From Lamellibrachia columna (lineage: Eukaryota > Annelida > Polychaeta > Sabellida > Siboglinidae): a stretch of 64,000 bases of DNA. Made by a program: the position numbers and the translations under genes. This document shows, piece by piece, positions 35,650 to 47,914 of the stretch; position 1 is the stretch's first letter; each line of letters opens with the position of its first letter. The stretch is from contig OY759261.1 of the NCBI GenBank assembly GCA_963662155.1, positions 2,730,227 through 2,794,226 on the forward strand, read 5' to 3'. The notes beneath the pieces are model-generated. The model was not told where the DNA came from. It saw nothing but the letters and a program-made list of their open reading frames with translations, and did not search any database.

Positions 35650-36229
35650 ACACAACTGACTCTGTGTGATGATGCTTAGATTACATATTGACAATAATGA
35701 TTGAAATACTTGTCCTTGTTAACTGGACAGGATGTATGTACAGACGTTGTTGACACACGTCATAAAACAGTGCGGCCAAAGCTTCAACGTAGACACCAAC
35801 ATAACACAAAGTCCCTGAAGAAAAGAACACCGCAGAAACAATTGGTGGATACGACGAGCTTGCATTAATTGATTGTTGACATATAACATAATTATACAAA
35901 TAAGCTCCACCTTATAAATATGACACATTTATATATTATGGATGTTTACATAACACGCACGTAATGATAATCAGAACGTTTCTTTTCCACAAACATTAAG
36001 ACAACAGATATTCACCACATATATCGCTCAATCAATGAAATCATTGTCAGTGATTTAGAAGATCGACATCTTGCTGTGTAGTTTTTTCAGAATGTTGTAA
36101 AAATGGTATATTCTATATACTATATAAAATATTGACCCAACAAGTATAAATGGTGAACCGTAACAATGACACTAATTAACAGGTTTTGCTATATACTTCC
36201 GCAGTGGCCGTATGGTGTATGAGCTGAAC
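35650..36229. other. sequence between 41-bp array and Harbinger 5' part
   Basis: AT-rich; no coding match in frame with the transposase. It probably arrived together with the array or is an insertion. Confidence 0.4.
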
Positions 36230-36569
36230 TACAGAAAACACTGGATTTATGTCATGTGAGAGATAATTTTTCCTGTTGACTTGTTTGTGTTCGTATTTAT
36301 GCGGTGCTTAGATTCCGATTTGGGTACCGTCGATACACCCATAAAACGTTTGGAACGCCGTTCATCCTAAAGTACTTGTCTTTCGCCGCCTGCGTTTCTC
36401 GCTAGGTTGGGAATCGTGTCCAATTTGGACTACACCGAAGAAATGCGCCCGTCACTCTGTTTATGATGTGACTTGCCGTTGACTTGTTGGCTCCGATTAA
36501 TTCAGCGCATATATCCTGGAAGCTCGCGCATGCTTAAAATCGTAAAGTCACTATACCTTGCAAAACAAT

Positions 36570-38162
36570 AAGCAACCTGTAGTTGGCCTTTCCTCCATAT
36601 CCTGGGTCCACACAACGTTACACTTCTTACATATGTAGTTGGCCTTCCCACAACATCCTGGGTCCACACAAACGGTACACTTGTTACACCTGTAGTTGGC
36701 CTTCCCTCCACATCCTGGGCTCATACAACGGTACACTTGTTACACCGGCAGTTGGCCTTCCACCACATCCTGGGTCCACACAACGTTACACTTGTTACAC
36801 CTGTAGTTGGCCTTCCACCACATCCTGGGCCCACACAACGTTACACTTGTTACACCTGTAGTTGGCCTTCCACCACATCCTGGGCCCACACAACGTTACA
36901 CTTGTTACACCTGTAGTTGGCCTTCCACCACATCCTGGGTCCACACAACGTTACACTTGTTACACCTGTAGTTGGCCTTCCACCACATCCTGGGTCCACA
37001 CAACGTTACACTTGTTACACCTGTAGTTGGCCTTCCACCACATCCTGGGTCCACACAACGTTACACTTGTTACACCTGTAGTTGGCCTTCCACCACATCC
37101 TGGGTCCACACAACGTTACACTTGTTACACCTGTAGTTGGCCTTCCACCACATCCTGGGTCCACACAACGTTACACTTGTTACACCTGTAGTTGGCCTTC
37201 CACCACATCCTGGGTCCACACACCGTTACACTTGTTACACCTGTAGTTGGCCTTCCCTCCACATCCTGGGTCCACACAACGTTACACTTGTTACACCTGT
37301 AGTTGGCCTTCCACTACATCCTGGGTCCACTCAACGTTACACTTGTTACACCTGTAGTTGGCCTTCCACCACATCCTTGGCCCACACAACGTTACACTTG
37401 TTACACCTGTAGTTGGCCTTCCACCACATCCTGGGCCCACACAACGTTACACTTGTTACACCTGTAGTTGGCCTTCCCTCCACATCCTGGGTCCACACAA
37501 CGTTACACTTGTTACACCTGTAGTTGGCCTTCCACCACATCCTGGGCCCACACAACGTTACACTTGTTACACCTGTAGTTGGCCTTCCACCACATCCTGG
37601 GTCCACACAACGTTACACTTGTTACACCTGTAGTTGGCCTTCCACCACATCCTGGGTCCACTCAACGTTACACTTGTTACACCTGTAGTTGGCCTTCCAC
37701 CACATCCTTGGTCCACACAACGTTACACTTGTTACACCTGTAGTTGGCCTTCCCTCCACATCCTGGGTCCACACAACGTTACACTTGTTACACCTGTAGT
37801 TGGCCTTCCACCACATCCTGGGTCCACACAACGTTACACTTGTTACACCTGTAGTTGGCCTTCCACCACATCCTGGGTCCACACAACGTTACACTTGTTA
37901 CACCTGTAGTTGGCCTTCCACCACATCCTGGGTCCACACAACGTTACACTTGTTACACCTGTAGTTGGCCTTCCACCACATCCTGGGTCCACACAACGTT
38001 ACACTTGTTACACCTGTAGTTGGCCTTCCACCACATCCTGGGTCCACACACCGTTACACTTGTTACACCTGTAGTTGGCCTTCCACCACATCCTGGGTCC
38101 ACACAACGTTACACTTGTTACACCTGTAGTTGGCCTTCCCACCACATCCTGGGCTCATACAA
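36570..38162. repeat. 55-bp minisatellite, about 29 copies
   Basis: Unit cttgttacacctgtagttgg with ccttccaccacatcctgggt and ccacacaacgttaca. Starts just outside the Harbinger 5' part. Minus-strand frames look like CxxC zinc ribbons, but 55 is not divisible by 3, so the frame shifts with every unit. Confidence 0.96.
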
Positions 38163-38920
38163 CGAATCTAAGAGAATCCTCCGTGATGAAGTGATCCATG
38201 CTATCGTAGCGGACTTCGTCTGGAACACGCTGGTCCAAGCTTTTTGACTGCCTTGTGAATCTGCAAGGTGCCTGTCTCATGAAGTGTACATGGCTGCGTT
38301 TCCTTCTGAAGTGGATGAGATCCATGGGTTGTCTGCATTGGCAGCACTCCTGCGGTAGAGCGGTCAGACGTTCTGGTCAGCAACATCCAGCAGATAAGCA
38401 AACACCGGTCAACACCGCTTCCTGGAATGGACGCAGCTGCGGTATTTCCCCACGTGTTGGTCCAGTCAATCCATTTCTCCTGTGTATTGTTATACTCTTT
38501 GATGGCGTTTGGCTGCTGAATTGGGAAGCGCGTTCTCTGTGCTCTGGGACACCTCACTGCCTGACTCACGGGGTGGACTCTACTACAGTTGGACATGACC
38601 ATGTTCCCGGTTTCCTTCTTATTAAGCTGATCAGCTGGTTGGACTGGACAGTTACCGATACAGTTGGGCTTTATATGAACGTCTTGTTCGCCTTTGGTAT
38701 CAATTGTACGGGTAGAACTGTCACTGGCTGCCACTTGTGTGGCCTTCTTGACACTTGACACTTGGTAGCAGGCTGCTGCATTAAAGTGGCACCAACAACA
38801 GCCAGACGTTGTCTACCAGACAGATTGTCTAGAGAGCCGTCAAAACTTGCCGGCACATCACTGACATTATAACTCATAAAATAGAACAAAGTCCGGGCCG
38901 TGAAACTCCTTGTAAGTATA
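38163..38920. other. unassigned sequence between the 55-bp array and the Gypsy LTR
   Basis: Open frames exist on both strands (38255-38758 +, 38201-38761 -), moderately GC-rich. I recognise no domain. They may belong to the adjacent retroelement insertion site or to another decayed element. Confidence 0.4.
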
Positions 38921-39126
38921 CTAATACACCTGGGATATCCTTACATCGCTATCTACGGCAGAATTTAATAACAGCTGCTTGTTACTACTAAACAATATTT
39001 ATTATATAACACAACTGCATGTAACATAAAAGACGTTAGCCAAAACCAAAGTGGACGCCATACGGGCAACCCCAAAGCTGAAAACACTAACCCACGAAAT
39101 GTGCTTGAGTAACCGAAACATCACAT
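38920..39126 (-). repeat. 3' LTR of the Gypsy element
   Basis: Starts tgtgatgtttcggttac after the polypurine tract gggaggaa, contains gtagatagcgatgtaagg near its end. Shares ordered blocks with 42575-42690. The outer boundary is approximate. Confidence 0.7.
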
Positions 39127-39217
39127 TCCTCCCTATTTAGCTTTGAACTTATAACATGAGCAGTCAATGTGAGGGTTTATATAAGCAAGGATGGTCCGGC
39201 CGTAATCACTTCAGCGT

Positions 39218-39710
39218 CTAGCCGATGACCAACGTAAACACATGCGTTTCCCCAAAAAAGAGCAATTTTCTCAAACCAGATGGCTGTAGTCCACTCAGTA
39301 CTGTCAAACGAATTACACGAGCTTCTTCAGGAGTGCGGCAGGACACTAAGATAGATAACGACATATCAAGATAAACTGCCACTATCGGTATTTCCTGTAC
39401 CAATTTTTCCATGATACGCAGGAAAATTCCTGGTGCTGACGACACGCCATATCAGAGTCGCGTGTAGGCAAACAAACCTTTCAATGTAGCAATTGTGGTG
39501 AGTTTCTGGGATTCCTCACTAAGAACTATCTACTGATGTGCATGATTCAAGCCCAGTTTGGAGTAGAGCACACCTCCCGATAGCTTTGAATAGAGTCTAC
39601 ACCAATGTTTGGAATTGGTTACTTGTCAAGTGTTGCCTGAATACATTCAGTCTTCCCAGATCCTCATTGAACAGCTCTGGTCACATGTTGGCATAGTTCA
39701 CACTACCCAT
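39218..39710 (-). pseudogene. Gypsy reverse-transcriptase fragment
   Basis: The minus frame 39445-39218 reads SSAPGIFLRIMEKLVQEIP then VAVYLDMSLSILVS and RTPEEA, the block around the YLDD active site of Gypsy polymerases; here YLDD has become YLDM. Upstream (39710-39450) decayed pieces of the preceding RT region are visible in other frames. Confidence 0.85.
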
Positions 39711-39756
39711 GCGATGCACTGTTGATCAGACTAGTTTCAGATGTTCCAACCAGTCT

Positions 39757-40128
39757 CTACCATGCAGACTTGAACGTGTGCCCTTTACTACATGGCAACC
39801 GGTATGCTTTCTTTTCTATGCTTTCTTTTTTATGCTTTCTTTTTGATATGACACAGGTGTAATACAGGCTGTGATTGTACTCAACGTTAGATTCATGCGG
39901 CATTATAGGCTCGTTCACATAAGCACTGCTCGATTCATGTTTCACAAAGTGCATTTTATTTGCTGCATAACATACACTTGCGAAATGATTTTCGCGTCCG
40001 CATTTGTAGCATTTTCTCTGAACACTGCTTCTCTCTCGTATTATGCCTTGTGCCACCACAACCATTTCATGCGTGGCTGCCAGCACTACACTTCTCCCTC
40101 GTAGTATGCCTTGTGCCACCACAACCAT
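39757..40128 (-). pseudogene. Gag zinc-knuckle end with junction to the protease region
   Basis: Contains CYKCGRENHFASVC, a C-x2-C-x4-H-x4-C zinc knuckle, then an acidic and Lys-rich tail. It is the non-expanded, 3' knuckle next to the 63-bp array. Confidence 0.82.
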
Positions 40129-41930
40129 TGCATGTGGTGGTTGCCAGCACTACACTTTTCCCTCGTAGTATGCCTTGTGTCACCACAACCATTGCGTGTG
40201 TGGTTGCCAGCACTACACTTCTCCCTCGTTGTATGCCTTGTGTCACCACAACCATTACGTGTGTGGCTGCCAGCACTACACTTCTCCCTCGTAGTATGCC
40301 TTGTGCCACCACAACCATTGCATGTGTGGCTGCCAGTACTACACTTCTCCCTCGTAGTATGCCTTGTGCTACCACAACCATTGCGTGTGTGGCTGCCAGC
40401 ACTACACTTCTCCCTCGTAGTATGCCTTGTGTCACCACAACCATTACGTGCGTGGCTGCCAGCACTACACTTCTCCCTCGTAGTATGCCTTGTGCCACCA
40501 CAACCATTGCGTGTGTGGTTGCCAGCACTACACTTCTCCCTCGTAGTATGCCTTGTGTCGCCACAACCATTGCGTGTGTGGTTGCCAGCACTACACTTCT
40601 CCCTCGTAGTATGCCTTGTGTCACCACAACCATTGCGTGTGTGGTTGCCAGCACCACACTTCTCCCTCGTAGTATGCCTTGTGTCACCAAAACCATTGCA
40701 TGTGTGGTTGCCAGCACTACACTTCTCCCTCGTAGTATGCCTTGTGTCACCACAACCATTGCGTGTGTGGTTGCCAGCACTACACTTCTCCCTCGTAGTA
40801 TGCCTTGTGTCACCACAACCGTTGTGTGTGTGGTTGCCAGCACTACACTTCTCCCTCGTAGTATGCCTTGTGCCACCACAACAGTTGCGTGTGTGGTTGC
40901 CAGCACTACACTTCTCCCTCGTAGTATGCCTTGTGTCACCACAACCATTGCGTGTGTGGTTGCCAGTACTACACTTCTCCCTCGTAGTATGCCTTGTGTC
41001 ACCACAACCATTGCATGTGGTGGTTGCCAGTACTACACTTCTCCCTCGTAGTATGCCTTGTGCCACCACAACCATTGCATGAGTGGCTGCCAGCACTACA
41101 CTTCTCCCTCGTAGTATGCCTTGTGTCACCACAACCATTACGTGTGTGGTTGCCAGCACTACACTTCTCCCTCGTAGTATGCCTTGTGTCACCACAACCA
41201 TTGCATGTGGTGGTTGCCAGCACTACACATCTCCCTCGTAGTATGCCTTGTGCTACCACAACCATTGCATGCGTGGTTGCCAGCACTACACTTCTCCCTC
41301 GTAGTATGCCTTGTGCCACCACAACCATTGCATGAGTGGCTGCCAGCACTACACTTCTCCCTCGTAGTATGCCTTGTGTCACCACAACCATTACGTGTGT
41401 GGTTGCCAGCACTACACTTCTCCCTCGTAGTATGCCTTGTGTCACCACAACCATTGCATGTGGTGGTTGCCAGCACTACACTTCTCCCTCGTAGTATGCC
41501 TTGTGCTACCACAACCATTGCATGCGTGGTTGCCAGCACTACACTTCTCCCTCGTAGTATGCCTTGTGTCACCACAACCATTGGGTGTGTGGCTGCCAGC
41601 ACTACACTTCTCCCTCGTTGTATGCCTTGTGTCACCACAACCATTGCGTGTGTGGCTGCCAGCACTACACATCTCCCTCGTAGTATGCCTTGTGCTACCA
41701 CAACCATTGCATGCGTGGTTGCCAGCACTACACTTCTCCCTCGTAGTATGCCTTGTGCTACCACAACCATTGCATGTGGTGGTTGCCAGCACTACACTTT
41801 TCCCTCGTAGTATGCCTTGTGTCACCACAACCATTGCGTGTGTGGCTGCCAGCACTACACTTCTCCCTCGTAGTATGCCTTGTGTCACCACAACCATTGC
41901 ATGTGGTGGTTGCCAGCACTACATTTCTTG
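40050..41930 (-). repeat. 63-bp minisatellite of Gag zinc-knuckle units, about 30 copies
   Basis: On the minus strand each unit encodes 21 residues, (C/R)NGCGDTRHTTREKCSAGNHT, carrying CG..H....C residues like the first knuckle of Gypsy Gag. Units with TGC give CNGC; most have CGC, giving RNGC. A few units carry one or two base insertions (tgcatgtggtggttgcc), which shift the frame. All frames are open for long stretches. Confidence 0.93.
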
Positions 41931-42574
41931 CTGAATTGGCGACCCCAGCTGAGTCTAAACATCGAAATGTGACATAACCGCTGCTTGCCTCGTGATGATA
42001 CGAAGAGTGGCGCCCCCTGCTGGATTGGACTTTTCTGTTAACGCCACTTGCCCGATTATACTGCCGTGTCTGGGGTTTTGTATACACCTTACGTATCTCG
42101 CCACCCCCATTGTTAACACTACTGCCGACCATCACTTCGCCCCGTACCGTTGTAGCCTCCAACGTACGCCCGTATTTAGTCAGTTCTGCCAGTGTTATAT
42201 TTGGCTCACTCGGGTCCTTTTCCCGTACATTGCTTAACTGGCTTTTCTGGGTAATATGTAATTTGATTTCTCAATCTACGTTGTAGAAAATGCAGTTTTT
42301 TTAGACATTTATTTTAAGCGTGCGTGAAAGTTGTCCAAAATCTCTTTCGAAGCATGCGCCTCCTGAAGAAACATGGCGCAAACTATTTTGTTAATATACG
42401 CTTAATGTTGGAGCACTGCCTTCTTTTGATTCGATTCCCTGATATCTTTAGCTGCTATAAAGTGTTCTGGGCATCACAACCAGCGGTCTCACCTTGTTAC
42501 GGTTGTATAGACTGGCTCGGCCGAAAACGGTTACATACATACCTGCTCCATTTCGTCGTTACCCTCGTCGCCAA

Positions 42575-42690
42575 TTGTTACATCTGGGGTGTCTTGACTT
42601 CGCTATCTACGAAAGGACTTAATGACACCTGCTTGTTGCAATTACACAATATTAATTCTATAACAAAGCTACAGGTAACACCAGGAGGGG
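42575..42690 (-). repeat. partial 5' LTR of the Gypsy element
   Basis: Ends gtcaagacaccccagatgta aca directly before attggcgacgagg. Its upstream part is replaced by a 23-bp minisatellite made of LTR-like sequence. Confidence 0.7.
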
Positions 42691-42828
42691 GCTACAGGTA
42701 ACACCAGGAGGGGGCTACAGGTAACACCAGGAGGGGGCTACAGGTAACACCAGGAGGGGGCTACAGGTAACACCAGGAGGGGGCTACAGGTAACACCAGG
42801 AGGGGGCTACAGGTAACACCAGGAGCGT
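42668..42828. repeat. 23-bp minisatellite, 7 copies
   Basis: (ctacaggtaacaccaggagg plus ggg)n, identical units. It lies in or at the edge of the 5' LTR. Confidence 0.97.
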
Positions 42829-43254
42829 CAACATGTTTTTTTCCAGAGGGGGACAAAAAATAACTGTCTGATTTCTACCAGAAATCTTTACACTTGCCAA
42901 AATGTATACTTTCAATTAACAATAATGATATAATTGTATATAATTAATAATAACAAATAAACTAGATGATCTACTTAACACAAATAGTAAACAATCTACT
43001 TGCCTTAAACGACCAACATTTTTACAAACATCCAGATCCACGGAGCATGTGTTATGACATGTAACTGTAAAGCATCATAAACATTTTTTAATATGCCATT
43101 TTATTTACGGTGTAGACTGTAATTTATAATCAATATATTAATGCACTGTTATCCTGTAACCATTCAGATACAAGACATTTACGCTGTGTTTTATTATTGT
43201 GTATTAATTTGCATGATTTGTTAGTACATAGTAATGATTACATAACTAATTGTG
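42829..43254. other. no feature recognised
   Basis: AT-rich single-copy DNA. Confidence 0.5.
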
Positions 43255-43542
43255 GTACCATGGTTTCACTAGTACCATGGTTTCACTAGTACCATGGTTT
43301 CACTAGTACCATGGTTTCACTAGTACCATGGTTTCACTGGTTTCATGGTTTCACTAGTACCATGGTTTCACTAGTACCATGGTTTCACTAGTACCATGGT
43401 TTCACTGGTTTCATGGTTTCACTAGTATCATGGTTTCACTAGTACCATGGTTTCACTAGTACCATGGTTTCACTGGTTTCATGGTTTCACTAGTATCATG
43501 GTTTCACTAGTACCATGGTTTCACTAGTACCATGGTTTCAGT
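43255..43542. repeat. 17-bp minisatellite, about 17 copies
   Basis: (accatggtttcactagt)n with a 14-bp variant tggtttcatggttt recurring every few units. Confidence 0.97.
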
Positions 43543-43854
43543 AGGCAGTTAGCTTTTAAAACAACAGGAGAGGTGTCAGTCACAGTTGGGAAACCATGAA
43601 GGAAGCTGGCTATGGTGTAAGTGCACACCATCAATAACATTGGACATCAATGAACTGAGGTAGGACTATGGACATAAATGGATTTCTTTGTTGAGTTCTT
43701 GGAGTTAAGATTAAGCAATACAAATGCAGTTACAGGCAGGATTGGCCAGTAAAACGCTCCCGTTATTGCAATATTGCAGACTTTGGCTCAGTATCAAAGA
43801 TGATTTCAACTCAGTTCCAGTACTGCCCAAAGTAAAAATCATATTACTGCGTTG

Positions 43855-44328
43855 ACGTGATAGTGAGCCACAGCCCTAATGACTGGGTTTGGGCTGATAG
43901 TGAGCCACAGCCCTACTGACTGGGCTAGAGCTGATAGTGAGCCACAGCCCTACTGACTGGGTTTGAGTTGATAGTGAGCCACAGCCCTACTGACTGGGTT
44001 TGAGCTGATAGTGAGCCACAGTCCTACTGACTGGGTTTGAGCTGATAGTGAGCCACAGCCCTACTGACTGGGCTTGAGCTGATAGTGAGCCACAGCCCTA
44101 CTGACTGGGTTTGAGCTGATAGTGAGCCACAGCCCTACTGACTGGGTTTTAGCTGATAGTGAGCCACAGCCCTACTGACTGGGTTTGAGTTGATAGTGAG
44201 CCACAGCCCTACTGACTGGGCTTGAGCTGATAGTGAGCCACAGCCCTACTGACTGGGTTTGAGCTGATAGTGGGCCACAGCCCTACTGACTGGGCTTGAG
44301 CTGATAGTGAGCCACAGCCCTACTGAAT
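43855..44328. repeat. 37-bp minisatellite, about 13 copies
   Basis: Unit tgatagtgagccacagccct plus actgactgggtttgagc. Confidence 0.97.
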
Positions 44329-46330
44329 AGTTCATCTTGTTCTATTAATTAATTAATCTTTTTCTATTAATTAAATAATACATTTTTGGTTCCGTCTACC
44401 ACATATCTCGTGGCTGCAGCCATATCATAAAATATAAAACAAAATAGATCTGCAATTTTAAATTGTCACTGACATCCCTAATAAAACTGGTGATTCCTGA
44501 AGATTTCTGATCTTTTGCTCCTAATTAGTTACAAATAGGTGATGTATTTGTCTTTTATTCACACCTGCTCACTGCACGAAACAGTCAAAGCATTGTACTT
44601 CAACAGTATCTAGTTAAACTTAGCATCCCTTTGATGACAAGTACAGGAACAACAAACCCTTAAAGTGAAGGCTGATCAATTACTAGCTAGAACTGAGTAG
44701 ATCTTGCGTGTCACATCAGTCACAGAAATCACCAAGCCGAAATAACATGGCGGTTGGGCCGAACTTCCGAGGGCCGAAATCACCACCACCCACTAGCACA
44801 ACTCCTGCTGTTGCGATGTTTACTTTCTGACCTAACCACGAAAACTACCAACTAGAGCCGCCAAACTTCTCATATATTTACATACATAATACATATACAC
44901 ATATCACATGATCAAACATTACCCTTACTGCTATGTAACGATAACAAATTACAAAAACAAAAGTTAGCTATGTCTTCTACGCTTAGCTCCTCGAAGCTAG
45001 GCATAGGACATGACAAGTATTTCTTTATTTTGATGTTTATATGGAAGTAAGATTAATGTTTGACCACGTCACATGTGTATGCGTGTGGTAGATATATGAG
45101 GACAAGTTTGGCTGTTCTATGTGGTCGGTTTCATGGTTCGGTCAGAAAATAAATAAGTTCGAAGTCAAAGGCTACTGGTGTCACTAAACTGCTCCGAAAG
45201 ATTCGAATTCGAAGATGATTCTGTGGTATCAGTTCACTGTGGTATCACGAAATCGTTACATTATACTTTTTATTCTGGAAAATTGTCATCGCCATCACTC
45301 CCTATAGTAACGCGAGGGAAACTATATCGAAGCATTGCATATAAATCACTCACTGAATGAACCCGTATCATCAATGATGTCACAAAACCACGTGATCGCT
45401 CATCTCATCGAATTAGACGCATTAAGCATCTAATTTTACCTATAAATAATGTTTTCCAAATTTGTTATTTTGGCATGTAGTAGGGCCTACATAAAACATT
45501 AAACTTTGTATATACACAAAAAAAAGCTTTTTAGCTAGTGCCTTGTTGTTATTTCCATATAGCGGAATCAACAGTAATACTAATTATGAGGAGATATTAC
45601 AACACAATTTTGGTAAAGCCTATAAATCTGACCAGACATTTATTTTATCAAGCGACTATATTGAAAGAAACATATGATGTTTCATGATTTAAATATGTGT
45701 TAAATTTGTGTAAAACAGCATAAGATATTGAAATGAGCAGAACATTTACCCACCTAGACCTTCATGTATATAATATCTTAATGTTTTGAGAGCAATGATA
45801 AAGAAAGTTTAAAAATATATTATCCACATGTTACAGTTCATGTATATAATATCTTAATGTTTTTGAGAGCAATGTTTCATTAACTGTGACACGGTGATAG
45901 CATATGTTTTACTTTCTTTATCGCATCATCTTAATACAAGAGGTTGGACGGTGGTGTATATTACGTCTTCGCGCAGTAATTGCATCATGGCTTAATGTTT
46001 CCCAGATACGTTTAGTCGGTGTTGTAATGAACAAATTAAACGATTTTATGTAGGCTTACATAACTCTGGAAGAAAGATTTAACAAGAATGCCACCCAAGG
46101 TCCGATGGTCCAGATGGCAAGTGAACAAGGAAGCCATTGGCTTATCGAGAGTCAAACATTTTTTATCTATGTGTACCTCGCCCTCCTGAGATGTGTGTCA
46201 ACCTTGTTTTTAAACATATTTACGCTGGTATCATTTACATAATCTGTAGATAATGTGTTCCTTTCATCGATTGTCTCTGTGAGAACGAGTACTTCCTAAT
46301 ATAAAATCTGCACTGATCCTTTACTAATGT
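44329..46330. other. intergenic DNA, no gene recognised
   Basis: A GC-richer patch at 44730-44830 includes aacatggcggttggg (YY1-like) and a 27-codon frame. A direct repeat ttcatgtatataatatctta is at 45762 and 45838. 46083-46153 is an inverted copy of 53562-53632. The frame 45178-45360 is unsupported. Confidence 0.5.
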
Positions 46331-46369
46331 TACCTCATGTCATGTCATGCTCATAGCACGTCCCAAACT

Positions 46370-47912
46370 TGATGTCTTCCTGCGTCTGCTGCTCATAACA
46401 CGTCGCACACTGCATGTCGTCTTGCGTCTGCTGCTCATAGCACGTCCCACACTGTATGTCGTCTTGCGTCTGTTGCTCATAGCACGTCCCACACTGTATG
46501 TCGTCTTGCGCCTGCTGCTCATAGCACGTCCCACACTGTATGTCGTCTTGCGTCTGCTGCTCATAGCACGTCCCACACTGCATGTCGTCTTGCGCCTGCT
46601 GCTCATAACACGTCCCACACTGTATGTCGTCTTGCGCCTGCTGCTCATAGCACGTCCCACACTGTATGTCGTCTTGCGTCTGTTGCTCATAACACGTCCC
46701 ACACTGTATGTCGTCTTGCGTCTGTTGCTCATAACACGTCCCACACTGTATGTCGTCTTGCGCCTGCTGCTCATAACACGTCCCACACTGTATGTCGTCT
46801 TGCGCCTGCTGCTCATAACACGTCCCACACTGTATGTCGTCTTGCGTCTGCTGCTCATAACACGTCCCACACTGTATGTCGTCTTGCGCCTGCTGCTCAT
46901 AACACGTCCCACACTGTATGTCGTCTTGCGTCTGTTGCTCATAACACGTCCCACACTGTATGTCGTCTTGCGTCTGTTGCTCATAACACGTCCCACACTG
47001 TATGTCGTCTTGCGTCTGCTGCTCATAACACGTCCCACACTGTATGTCGCCTTGCGTCTGTTGCTCATAACACGTCCCACACTGTATGTCGTCTTGCGTC
47101 TGTTGCTCATAACACGTCCCACACTGTATGTCGTCTTGCGTCTGCTGCTCATAACACGTCCCACACTGTATGTCGTCTTGCGTCTGTTGCTCATAACACG
47201 TCCCACACTGTATGTCGTCTTGCGTCTGTTGCTCATAACACGTCCCACACTGTATGTCGTCTTGCGTCTGCTGCTCATAACACGTCCCACACTGTATGTC
47301 GCCTTGCGTCTGTTGCTCATAACACGTCCCACACTGTATGTCGTCTTGCGTCTGCTGCTCATAACACGTCCCACACTGTATGTCGTCTTGCGTCTGTTGC
47401 TCATAACACGTCCCACACTGTATGTCGTCTTGCGTCTGCTGCTCATAGCACGTCCCACACTGTATGTCGCCTTGCGCCTGCTGCTCATAACACGTCCCAC
47501 ACTGTATGTCGTCTTGCGCCTGCTGCTCATAACACGTCCCACACTGTATGTCGTCTTGCGCCTGCTGCTCATAGCACGTCCCACACTGTATGTCGTCTTG
47601 CGTCTGTTGCTCATAACACGTCCCACACTGTATGTCGTCTTGCGTCTGCTGCTCATAACACGTCCCACACTGTATGTCGTCTTGCGTCTGTTGCTCATAA
47701 CACGTCCCACACTGTATGTCGTCTTGCGTCTGCTGCTCATAGCACGTCCCACACTGTATGTCGCCTTGCGCCTGCTGCTCATAACACGTCCCACACTGTA
47801 TGTCGTCTTGCGCCTGCTGCTCATAACACGTCCCACACTGTATGTCGTCTTGCGCCTGCTGCTCATAGCACGTCCCACACTGTATGTCGTCTTGCGTCTG
47901 CTGCTCATCTAC
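46370..47912 (-). repeat. 42-bp minisatellite, about 37 copies, open in several frames
   Basis: Minus unit encodes CYEQQTQDDIQCGT (14 residues). A 560-codon minus frame (46335-48017) starts in non-repeat sequence MSNKDSTDDKDLKDSLGYQE and ends shortly after the array. Substitutions in units are mainly T/A (acg/gcg for Thr/Ala) and D/G. The other two frames are also open over more than 500 codons, so openness alone is not evidence of a gene. No signal peptide, domain or splice evidence was found. Confidence 0.95.
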
Positions 47913-47914
47913 AT

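Larger units (their letters stand above)
33468..36545 (-). pseudogene. PIF/Harbinger (HARBI1-like) transposase pseudogene split by a 41-bp array
   Basis: On the minus strand, 36545 down to 36230 reads with frameshifts TSQRQVTS, ...GCIDGTQIGI.AP and VNRKNYLSHDI, the first catalytic Asp block of DDE_Tnp_4 proteins. After the array, 34015 to 33630 reads VICNADMMFIHVIAKWTGCLHDERIL (second Asp block), then LREWVLTPLPNPTTRQERNY and STRTTVER (third acidic residue). A last frame 33598-33470 after an AG reads an acidic DPDSDSDD stretch and ends AEKAVQDRLTNNYF, like the HARBI1 C-terminus. Frameshifts and stops show that it is inactive. Order and strand support a single element. Confidence 0.82.
38920..42690 (-). 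mobile_element. Ty3/Gypsy-type LTR retroelement, internally deleted, minus strand
   Basis: Read on the minus strand: a partial 5' LTR ending at about 42577 with ...gatgtaaca, then attggcgacgagg, the primer-binding region typical of Gypsy elements; a short remnant of Gag (EPNITLAELTKYG, about 42215-42175); a zinc-knuckle region (40050-41930, expanded; 39990-40040 single CYKCGRENHFASVC); a reverse-transcriptase piece (39710-39218); a polypurine tract gggaggaa (about 39127-39134) and a 3' LTR starting tgtgatgtttcgg at about 39126. RNase H and integrase are absent. The LTR pieces share gatagcga, ttaat, gcttgtt and acaatatt blocks. Frameshifts make it inactive. Confidence 0.85.

Noticed and set aside
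36551..37882. CxxC zinc-ribbon-like minus-strand peptides
   Set aside because: The 55-bp unit shifts the frame at each repeat, so no continuous zinc-binding protein exists.
38201..38761. Overlapping frames on both strands between the 55-bp array and the Gypsy LTR
   Set aside because: No recognisable domain; not called as a gene.
44748..44831. 27-codon frame MAVGPNFRGPKSPPP... in a GC-rich patch
   Set aside because: Too short, no donor or family match. It may be a promoter patch, but nothing supports a gene.
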